The translations under genes and the position numbers were made by a program. Positions 9,964-19,042 of a stretch of 64,000 nt of DNA are shown here, piece by piece. The DNA comes from Xiphophorus maculatus. Lineage: Eukaryota; Chordata; Actinopteri; Cyprinodontiformes; Poeciliidae. Position 1 is the first letter of the stretch, and each line of letters opens with the position of its first letter. Below the pieces are notes generated by a model that was not told the origin of the DNA, made no database searches, and was given only the letters and a program-made list of their open reading frames with translations. The DNA is taken from assembly GCF_002775205.1 (NCBI RefSeq), contig NC_036456.1:12551463-12615462 (forward strand). The letters are read 5' to 3'.

Positions 9964-12948
9964 TAATAATATTAATATTTGTTCTAAAATACTACTTTCC
10001 TTCTGTTAAACATTCTTGTCCTTAATATATTTCATGGGTTTTTAAAGAAATTGTACAAACCAAGTCTTTATCTCATTCCGCTGAGGCTCAGTTAAAACTT
10101 GTCTGCTAGCTTGTCTTTTATGTGTTGACACAGTCCAGAGTCATCCATTAGTTTTGGAGCATGTGTGCACAAATAATGTAGAGATCAGCATAAACTCATG
10201 ATGTTGCATTATGTTATGGTAAAATCTTAATGTACTAGCAAAAATGTGAAATAGTAGCATCTGAAAATCATGTGGATGCTATTTTTGCATTTTCCCCCGT
10301 AGTTATACATTCCTGAAAACAATTCAGAATGACATAACTCAGATTAATACTGAATCCTGTCCAAATCCACCAGATTCACCACCACAGTTATTACAGCACA
10401 CCTCCAACATCCGATCCTGCTAGAGTAAAAAAAAAAAACTTGCTCTTTTATGCTAGTGGCAGATCATTACTCTCTAGCTTTTGTGGATATTTACATCTTT
10501 TAACTATATTTTCTTCCACAGAACACCACCACTGACAACTACAATGAAATGATTGCTTTTGGAAGAGATTACTTCATCATTTTAACCGGTGTCATGTTTA
10601 ATATGTAACTTAGCTTACAGTAAAAACTGTGCTTGCAGACTTCACTGAGCTTTTGCACCGACTGAATGGAAACACGACAAGTGAGCCGGCTGTCAGATGA
10701 AATAATGGAAGGGTTCGCATATGTTCTTCATTATCAGCAACTAAACGGGGAAAAGTGGGTCCCCGGGGCCTAAACATGAGCAGTCACAGACTGTGAGGTA
10801 TGATTCAGTGTTTGGTAACTGTCAAATGAAAAAATAAGCCAATGGGGTGACTATCCAAGACAAACAGGAACATTGCAGTCACTGGTTACATAAGGCCACA
10901 GACCTGGAAAACAAGGATTTATTTTCTCTTTTACCAAGTAATTTGATAAAAAACTGCTAAACTTAAATAGTTTGCTGTTGTAGGAGGGATTTGAATTCTA
11001 GAGGATTTACGGACCTCCAGACTTTATGGATCTGTTCCCATCACAGAGTTGTATTAGTTTCATTTTTAACAAGCCAGTCTGACTTAACTCTTATCTGGGA
11101 AACAATAACTACTGCAACTTTGTTTTCATATTCAGTAGATTCGGCTCATTCACAGACATCCTAAATATGACTTTTCTTCATAAATAAAAACTGAATGGAC
11201 ACATTCACTGTCAAAAATTACTTAATGCTTCATAATATATAGTAAATTTGGACTCTTAATAATTCAAACACCTTGTAAGCAGCTCCAGGTGAATGTATTT
11301 GTTAATGCATAACGATAAGGTAAAGTTGTGTCAAACCTTTGAATTTCTGTAGAAATAAGCACATTACATTGTTTGTAGATTTGTTTAATGTAGATTGACA
11401 CATCTGTGCCTGTTGTTTGTGGTTTGCTTCCAAATTTCACATGGGAACAACTAAAAGCCAATCTGGTGCTGACAGTGGTTGTGGGAGGTAGGATTGTTGC
11501 TTTGGAGATTGGGTCTCTTGCATCACCCCATGGCAACCTGAAGCTTTTCCTCTCACATCTGTGCAATCAGAGCAAAAATAAACTACATCACATGACCTAA
11601 TGTGCTTATTTCTTAAAGAAGAAGTCACTAACTGTGAGCTCAAAATGATATAACATGGTTGGATTAAAAAAAAAAAAAGGCATCATCCCTTCTTTGAAGC
11701 AGATAAAACGGAAACTCACCTGCAGCAGAGCCTTTTGATCAGAGCTCTCTTTAGTTCCTCCAACCAGGATGGGTACTTTCCCTCTCACACACATCCATAA
11801 ATGTTGCCATGCTGAGACAGATCACCTCTCGCCTCTGAGTCTTCAAAGCCAAAGCTTTGATATTCCAAATCTACGAGCCTGAGCTCGTGTTTTGTTCCAC
11901 CTCAGCTGGTTTCTCTCCTCTTCTCCGTCTGGTCCCTCATGAGGTGTCTCTCTGGTTGTCTTGCCAGTAATTAAACCCTTGGTGATGACAAGGTAACCGG
12001 GACACAAAGGACAGAAAATGACAGATAGGAGTCTCTTTATCATGACTTAAAGTGCTCGGCTCGCACATTATGTTATTACGGTTCATCACAGTCAGCGCTT
12101 TGTGGTTTAAAAGTGTGAAGCAGGGAGTCATTACTGATATCTCCACTTTATTGTGTGCTCCTGTTGATGTTGAGACAATCCTATTTAATAGTGCTAATAA
12201 GACGGTTTATTTTAATAGGATGGTTTACAATCTAATGCGCCCCGGCTTCCATTAGAAGTGTTTCAGATACTTACCCCAAGGAAGTGAAATTATCCAGGAA
12301 ATGTGGCAGGATTTAAAGTTCCCTGAAGCAAGGAATAATTATACACACATTATTAAAGGAGGAAGAATGGAAATCTCTCTTAGACTTCAAAACATCTGAC
12401 TCACAAAATTAGGGGGCTAAACAATCTTGATCAGGCCAACAAATAGGATCCAAACCTGCTTTGTGGAGCAGGTTATGTGAGAAATAAGACTGAAACCTTG
12501 GACAAACAGAAAGAGGACTCAACATGCTCGAGATCTTCCTACATGTAAAAAGAAGCTAGAGTTTCAACCAAATGATATTTTCTTACTCTCAGCAAACATT
12601 CAGCGTACTTACATTTGGGTTTTCATTATAAAAAGCATTTACAAAGAGGCAACTGAAGAAAGGAAGGTCAGCTTGGAGTTTATAACGTCTCTTTCAGGAC
12701 TATTCATGAGCCGTGTGAAAAGATGACTCAAATATGTGGAGCGTTTCACGTGGACGTGTTGATATGAAATGAAAGCTTCACAATCCAAAGTCAATGGGGC
12801 TGAGTATGAGCGCTAAGGTACGTGAAGAGTAAGCAGTAAAGTGTAAACTGATTAATTATTAACATCTGCAAAAAATAGGACAACCTGTTCAGAAGAGCCC
12901 AGCTGTATGCTTACTCTGTTTGGTTTTTAGAGAAACCACAACTGGCGG
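9961..12948. other. Intergenic sequence without recognised genes
   Basis: Mostly unique AT-rich sequence. Short open frames here (for example around 11406-11643 and 11843-12255) show no domain, codon pattern or splice context, and I regard them as chance. No transposon ends were recognised. Confidence 0.5.
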
Positions 12949-12976
12949 CATAATCAAAAATGTATTTTTGATTATG
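12949..12976. repeat. Perfect 12-bp hairpin, 4-nt loop
   Basis: CATAATCAAAAA (12949-12960), loop TGTA, then its exact complement TTTTTGATTATG (12965-12976). Confidence 0.9.
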
Positions 12977-13312
12977 TCAAAATAACTCAATCAAAATAGC
13001 TCTTCCCATGGCGATAGTTTTACCTATTTAAGCAGAGTTCTGTTAAAAGGTGAATCAATTTGTTAAATGCAGTAGGAAACTCTCCTATTGTCTTTTTTAA
13101 GTGGGGTTTTGTTGATTGGGGGTTATATGATCTTACATGCATCAGATTTCATCAAACAGATTATCTTTAAAGCTCTATCTGTCAATCAAGACAGGAGCAA
13201 AGACCAAATCCAACTCCAGTTTCAAATTATTGTTATTGAATGTCGACTCTTTTATCCGTCTGTCTTTGAAAGTTTTGATAAATCCTGTAATGTACTGGCA
13301 ATCTGTGTAGGC

Positions 13313-14400
13313 CACGTGTGTTAAACTCAAGGCCTGGGGGCCAAATCTGGCCCACCACAGCTTTTTATGTTTCCCTCTAGACTCCAAGTTACATCAATAA
13401 GTCCCTGCAGTTTTTCACAAATCCACAAAATTCACACAAAATCAACAGATCCCCACACTTTTTCTGATTTTACTGACATTTTTAATCAAAATTGGCCTAA
13501 AACACTGGGTTTAAGCGACTGCCCCCTCAGTCTTACTTGATGTCAAGTTATAGTCTGGGATCAATACAGTGATTAATAAAATGTCACATTTAACATCACA
13601 CATTGGCAAAAATGTCGTAAAAATTCCTTACAAATCATTTTAAATTAGCGCCACAAAATTTGCGATTTTGACTGCAAAGACCCACAAAAACAATCACAAA
13701 GTCCTGGATGGACTGATCAGTGTGAAAAGATGTTCAATATTATTTCATTTTAACAGACACTTACTGAATGCAATAAGCTATGCATTGATAATTTATTAAT
13801 TTTATTGGCTTTATCAATACGTGAGGAGAGTGGTGCGGACAGCAGAGAGGATCATCGGGGCCCCCCTTCCCTCCATTCAGGACATTTCATCCCAGCGCTG
13901 CGTGTCCCGAGGCCGAAACATCATCAGTGACCCCTCACGTCCCCACCATGGACTGTTCTCCCTGCTGCCCTCTGGAAAGAGGTTCCGCAGCGTCCGGTGC
14001 AGGTCCACCAGGTTCCGAAACAGCTTTTTCCCACTTGCCATCAGACTGCTGAACTCTTAATTGGACTGCACTCAAAAACTGGTCTCCACTTCATACCTTG
14101 CACATATACATAGCTAAGTAACTTCCATTTTACTGTCAGTCCTGCACTTTATAATTTATATTCATATTTTATACTGTATTTTATTTTATTCTGGAGTAAC
14201 CTCACAACATTGGAACTTCAAAACATTGTTCTGAGCCGTATGCAACGAAATTTGGTTCTGTATACACCCTGTGCATGCAAAATGACAATAAAGTCAGTCT
14301 AAGTCTAAGTCTAAGTCTAATACATTCTGCCACAACCGGCCCTTTAAAAACATTGAGATTTTTGATATGGCCCAAAATGAAAATGAGTCTGACACCACTG
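13313..14400. mobile_element. hAT-type element interrupted by a LINE
   Basis: The left end CACGTGTGTTAAACTCAAGG and the reverse complement of the right end, CAGTGGTGTCAGACTC, form imperfect terminal inverted repeats of the fish hAT class (CAGGGGTGTCAAACTC). Just inside are the usual GGGGGCCAAATCTGGCCC and CAACCGGCCCTTT texts. The flanks GTGTAGGC (13305-13312) and GTCTAGGT (14401-14408) agree at 6 of 8 positions, consistent with an old 8-bp target duplication. A LINE 3' end is inserted at about 13821-14320. Confidence 0.8.
13821..14320 (+). mobile_element. 5'-truncated L2/CR1-like LINE 3' end
   Basis: An open frame at 13821-14060 encodes the extreme C-terminus of a non-LTR reverse-transcriptase ORF: RVVRTAERIIGAPLPSIQDI ... 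ISDPSRPHHGLFSLLPSGKR ... NSFFPLAIRLLNS. A 3' UTR follows, ending in a tandem AAGTCT array at about 14291-14320, the microsatellite-like tail of this LINE group. AATAC flanks both sides (13816-13820 and 14319-14323), a possible short target duplication. It sits inside a hAT-type element and is therefore the younger insertion. Confidence 0.85.
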
Positions 14401-15059
14401 GTCTAGGTTGTACCCTGGCTCTTGCCCCATGACCACCACAGTGATCCCTAAAGCCCTGCAAGGATTTGTGGGTATAGACAAGTGATGGATGGAAAGACAC
14501 TCACTGGTCATAATCTACAACAAAGCCTCATTTTTCATCTTTAGTTAAAGTGAGGTTTGAACAACACAAAACAAAACCAACAAAAACCCAGTAATGAGCA
14601 ATGGGCTTGCTTGTTTGATTTCCAATTGATTTACGAAGACTCATTAGGAATTATGTTAACTTGAGCGGAACTTTGAAAAGCGGTTACTTTCCTACAGCAG
14701 TGATTGTTTATTGGAAGGAAGTTAATTTGGAGGCGGGTCTGTATGCCTGGGGTAAAAGTATACAACATGTCATTCAGCTTTCAAATATCTAAACATACAA
14801 AAAAAAAATCGCTTGATCCTCGCTGGATGTTCAGATAACCTACGAAGCAGCCTAAAAATGAAGAACAACGTGTGAGAACTCACTTTGTCTTGTTATTTAT
14901 TTACCCTGGAGATCCAAGGGATGACGCTGTTCCACGTATTTCAATACAATTTCAGACGATCCCATGGCGATCAACATTATTTGAGTTCGGAAACCATTCT
15001 AAACAGTTGCTAATCTTGATTCATAGGAACTGCACCCAGAGACAAGACAGGGCAATTCT

Positions 15060-15400
15060 CAGAAAATACATCTAAAAAAAGCCCAGAACTACACCTAAAA
15101 CAAGCCCCAACAAGTTCAACAAGACGATTAGAGAACACAATCATGGAAAAACCGGAACAGGTTTGGCTGGTTTAAAAAGGTCATCACCACACGGTCGGGG
15201 TTTTCTTCTGAAAGCACCTTCAGTTCCACCTGAGCCACCTAGAAAACATGTTTTGGCCATTACCCAAAGATCCTTATTAGGCGAAAACAAACAACATATA
15301 AGGATAAGCAAGCCTATATCTGCTGTCAAGCACGGCAGTGGAGGTATAATGATTTGGATTGTTTTGAAGCCACAGAACATTGAACTGACTATGTGCTAGC
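15060..15400 (+). pseudogene. Tc1/mariner-like transposase remnant
   Basis: The frame at 15322-15357 reads AVKHGSGGIMIW, the hallmark block before the second catalytic Asp of Tc1-like transposases. Upstream text (15163-15300) stays open but is divergent. The frame ends shortly after the signature, so this is a fragment. Similar low-quality sequence may extend left to about 14870. Confidence 0.65.
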
Positions 15401-16687
15401 TAGCCTATCCTAAGATAGTTGGAAGGTGTATTACCTCTGCAGTATAACTTTGTTTTAGTTATATAGTATTAAATATAGTGCCTTGCATCATGTTTAATAT
15501 TTAAAAGACCAGATTACTTTTAATTTATTTATTTTTTCCATGGACTTTAAGTACTGTTTTGGAAGACATGGCTAATCTGTCACATTAGCTAAACATATTT
15601 TACATGTGTTTTATAGTGACTCATAAGAAGCCTATTTTTTCATTACATAGTCTTTTGCTGCTTGGTTGGCGTTATTACATAACCGACTCTAGACGGAGAA
15701 AAATGGGTGGAAAAGGTTTTTATCAAAGAGTGTAAGATGATTGTTTAAGCTGAACATTAAGCTGATATCAGAGTACCTCAGCGAACTCAGATCTGAAACT
15801 TGTTTTGAAGAAGTTTGAAAAGCTGGTGAAAAACATGCTGTTCAGTTTGGCTATAAAAGAGACAGAGCGGTAAGTTTGCAGCAGGGCCATCTTTAACATG
15901 GTTTTTAGAGGCAGCAAATCACCTTATTTCTTTATTAATTAAATTTATTTAGATTTTTAATTATATTATTGACTTGTTTTCACACATAAGATTAACATTT
16001 TTATCATTACTTACTATGCAATCGCTGAAGATGTGGATGAATGTTTTTCTATTGTCTCTGTTTCATTCTCTGGAGTTCAGCGGGGTCATGGTCTTGTCCC
16101 TCTTGTTTTATTGTTTTCTTAAACACTAACGATCAGCAAAGTCACCAGGGTCACCACATCATGAAATCTGCTGACGGTGGGTAAAGTCTGTCAGATGGTG
16201 TGAATCATTGTTTGTTTAACATTTAGGTTGCAAAAACTGGAATATTGCTGATTTTAGTAGGAACTCATATGTCATCCAGCCGTTCAGCAGGAAAACACCT
16301 TGGAACAGTAACTGTGTAAAAAGTCGCACTATGACTTTATCACAAGTTTTACAGTTTTAATATTGACATAACCTTTAATGTTTTATTTTTGCATTATTGA
16401 CTATGTTCTTATTATTCAACCTGCTGAGAAAGACACTTATTGTTAAAAAAAAAAAAAAGTAGCAACACAGCAGGACTTCCCACTTACTCGATAACTCTTT
16501 TCCCAAAAGTTTTGGGTTTGTTTCTTTTTGCTTTTTATTGTTTCTCAGCTTGCACCAGACATGACCTAACAGACTTACGGTAAGTTCAGCTCTGAAAGAA
16601 AGAGCTGGAAGGCATTAAAAAAAAAAAGCTCTAAACAAAAGATCTGAAAAACATTGTTAGATCTGCACACTGAGACATTCACAGAGG

Positions 16688-16688
<1 letters not shown>

Positions 16689-16753
<65 letters not shown>

Positions 16754-16768
16754 CACACACCCACACAC
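16689..16768. repeat. (CA)n microsatellite with CT interruptions
   Basis: About 80 bp of CA dinucleotides broken by two CCTA interruptions (near 16719 and 16751). It abuts the 3' side of the candidate minus-strand reading frame at 16751-16981. Confidence 0.95.
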
Positions 16769-16981
16769 AGTGCTTTTAGTTTGTGATTTTTGGCCTAGAT
16801 CCCAGCGGATATCACCATGAAAGGAGTTCATTCTCATGGTGGAAACACTGGTAGGAGGCGCGATGGCAGGAGGTTTCTGTCTGACGTATTTCTGGAGTAA
16901 ATCTCCCTCCACGGGGTCAGGAGAGAGGACGGACATGTAGGGCAAATCTCGAGAAAGGATATTACTATAATTGGACATCAT
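16751..16981 (-). CDS. Candidate small protein or exon, unrecognised
   Basis: ATG at 16981 opens 76 codons beginning MMSNYSNILSRDLPYMSVLS, then PDPVEGDLLQKYVRQKPPAI, then APPTSVSTMRMNSFHGDIRW. It reads like ordinary protein (mixed residues, no low complexity) until it runs into the CA microsatellite, where the last eight or so residues are an artefact. There is no acceptor in frame just upstream and no strong donor before the repeat, so it may be a decayed exon, a lineage-specific small gene, or chance. I do not recognise a family. Confidence 0.3.
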
Positions 16982-17462
16982 ATCAACAAGACATTGGTTA
17001 TTGTATTGATTATTGTAGTTTTTGAGTCTTCATTTGAAACATCTGTAGGTCTTTTACAGCTGTTTGTGGTCAAGCTTTGTCTACTGAAATATTTCAAAAG
17101 AAATCTGAATTGAATAAAAATGTTAAAAACCAGGCTTCATTAACTCATTTCATCAACAATTATATTTTAGTACCGCTTTTAAAGGGCTAACATAAGTGTT
17201 TATTTAGATGTTTGTTCTTCTTAACAATATTTAGACAAAGCAATGTCATCCGTTCAGTTGTTTCTGTGAAATTGAACTGGAGGGATTGTGTTCCTGCGTG
17301 TGAGTGCGTTTGGTAATGATCTATAAATGAACAGAAGACCGTCAGTTTAATGCCCCACTGGGTGTGTGGAGATCGGTCACGTCACGCAGTCCCATAAGGT
17401 TTCGTTGCGTCATGTTACTTTGCACTCGTCCAGTTTTAGTCCCTCCCGTTCCGGGGAAGAAC

Positions 17463-17470
17463 TATAAAAA
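17463..17470 (+). promoter_or_regulatory. TATA box of the RNF227-like gene
   Basis: TATAAAAA lies 66 bp before the ATG at 17529, in a locally GC-rich upstream region (17330-17520). Initiation is expected about 30 bp downstream, near 17493, which gives a short 5' UTR of about 35 bases. Confidence 0.75.
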
Positions 17471-17528
17471 GGGAGCGACGGCTCCGACACCGGATCACAC
17501 ACAACAGTAGAGAAGGAAAACATCGAAT

Positions 17529-18032
17529 ATGATCTCAGAGATTGAGTGCGGAGTTTGTTACCGGACCTACAACGCGGCTCGCCGCTGTCCACGGGAGCTC
17601 CACTGTAAGCACACCTTCTGCGAGAGCTGCCTCCGGGCTTTGAGCCGCCCGCTGCTGCCGGGGGCGGACCGGTCAGTAGATTGCCCGCTATGCAGACACA
17701 GCACCCCGCTGACCGCAGAGGGGAACATCAGGACCGAGCTGAGGGTGGATGAGTCCGCCCTGGAGCGGCTGATGACCGCGGGGGTCCTAGACCGGGAGGA
17801 GGACCCGGACGACGAGGAGGAGGAGGACAGGGAGGAGGGCGGAGAAGCTCCAGAGTGTGAGAGGGAAGTCCCAGAGGCTGAAGCCGAGGAAAGTGACTCC
17901 TCTGCGGGGCTCAGAGGTGGGAGGCTCCGGCGGTCCTGGACCAAAGTTTGGAGGAAGATAAGCGGCAAGAGCTCTCAACAGAGACCAAATGGTAAACAGA
18001 CGATTATTTATTGGTTGTTCGTAGAATTATAA

Positions 18033-18130
<98 letters not shown>

Positions 18131-18393
18131 TACACAATTATACAGTTGTTTAAATAGCTCTTCTATTTGTTAACATTTCAATTGTAATCATTAGGGGTTT
18201 TAATTCATGTTGGAATGTTAAAAAATGGTAAATTTGGACTAACTCCAAATCAAGTCCAGTTTTTCTAACAAGCTACTTTAGTCTTCTGACGCTTCATTCC
18301 TGACCTTGTCTTTTGTCTTTTGTCTGTTTTACAGATTGTATGACCACTGATGACCTGAGGAACATGGCCATGATGTCCTGCCACATGTTCTGA
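17529..18393 (+). CDS. rnf227: Soluble C3HC4 RING finger protein, RNF227-like (2 exons)
   Basis: A probable E3 ubiquitin ligase of 173 residues, joined from 17529-17991 and 18335-18393. The intron is GT-AG (GT at 17992, AG at 18333-18334 after a pyrimidine run), phase 1. The RING is C7-x2-C10-x15-C26-x-H28-x2-C31-x2-C34-x17-C52-x2-C55, in context IECGVCYRTYN ... DCPLCRHSTP. An acidic stretch follows (about 90-125, including DDEEEEDREE), then a basic RSWTKVWRKI segment and the tail CMTTDDLRNMAMMSCHMF from exon 2. There is no membrane helix. The short RING-first layout and the C-terminal D-L..M..C pattern recall human RNF227, which I place from memory near DVL2 on 17p13.1. RNF224/RNF208 relatives are alternatives. 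If the intron were retained, the frame would end at 18032 with a different short tail. Confidence 0.9.
17992..18334 (+). other. Intron of the RNF227-like gene
   Basis: 343 bp, beginning GTAAACAG and ending TGTTTTACAG. More than a quarter of it is an (ATT)n array (18033-18129), starting only about 40 bp from the donor. Confidence 0.85.
18033..18129. repeat. (ATT)n microsatellite in intron
   Basis: An uninterrupted trinucleotide array of about 97 bp inside the RNF227-like intron. Confidence 0.97.
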
Positions 18394-18655
18394 GCTGCTC
18401 ACAGACCCATAACGTGATATTTATTGTTACAGCTGCACTGGATGAAGATCATGACATCTTGCTGGCAAGACACATGGACACATAACCATTATTTTTAATG
18501 CTTTATTCTAATGGTCCACTTTTAATATTTCACTGCCAACAAATGGTTTCTTTAAGATGCTTGAATGATCCTCAAGTGGATTTATTTAATATTTATTGTT
18601 TTTTAATGTATGAGCTATATATGTTTTTTTTTACAGTATCGTATTTATAATGACT

Positions 18656-18661
18656 AATAAA
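18656..18661 (+). terminator. Poly(A) signal of the RNF227-like gene
   Basis: AATAAA lies 263 bp after the stop codon and is followed by T-rich sequence, giving a 3' UTR of about 290 bases. Confidence 0.7.
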
Positions 18662-18884
18662 TTGATTATTGTTTTAAATAATGGTTGCTTGTTTTTTTTT
18701 TTGCGAGTGCATGATACATTTGGAAAACTTTGTGTGAATCAACAAGTTATAAAAACTTAGAGTTAATTAAAAAAACAAAACATAAAGAAGAAAATATGAT
18801 CAACAATAAAGAATTTTTTTTTGTTTTTTGCTAAAATGTGATGTAAGTAGATCTAATATGCCGAGTCTCCTTGATGTGGAGACT

Positions 18885-18972
18885 CAGACTCCAATGCCGC
18901 GTGTTCAGTAGGTGGCGGTATGCACCTTAAAGTTGCTTGCAATCCGCCATAATAGAAAAGAAGAAGAAGACT
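18885..18972 (+). repeat. Dispersed repeat fragment with (AAG)n tail and CTCF-like core
   Basis: The text TCAGTAGGTGGCGGTATGCA ... TGCAATCCGCC followed by AAGAAGAAGAAGA is a recurring short repeat in fish genomes, of unclear class. It contains TCAGTAGGTGGCGG (18905-18918), which fits the CTCF core except for its first base. It lies directly upstream of the first exon of the large unknown gene. Confidence 0.55.
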
Positions 18973-18974
18973 CC

Positions 18975-19010
18975 AATGCAGTTCACCTGCAATGCCAGGT
19001 GAACGGCATT
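18975..19010. repeat. 15-bp hairpin with one mismatch, 6-nt loop
   Basis: AATGC-A-GTTCACCTG (18975-18989), loop CAATGC, then CAGGTGAAC-G-GCATT (18996-19010). The arms contain an E-box (CACCTG). It sits 33 bp before the probable start codon of the unknown gene, hence in its 5' UTR or core promoter. Confidence 0.85.
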
Positions 19011-19042
19011 GCCTCCAATCAGCAGCAGCACAGCTTCTCAAC

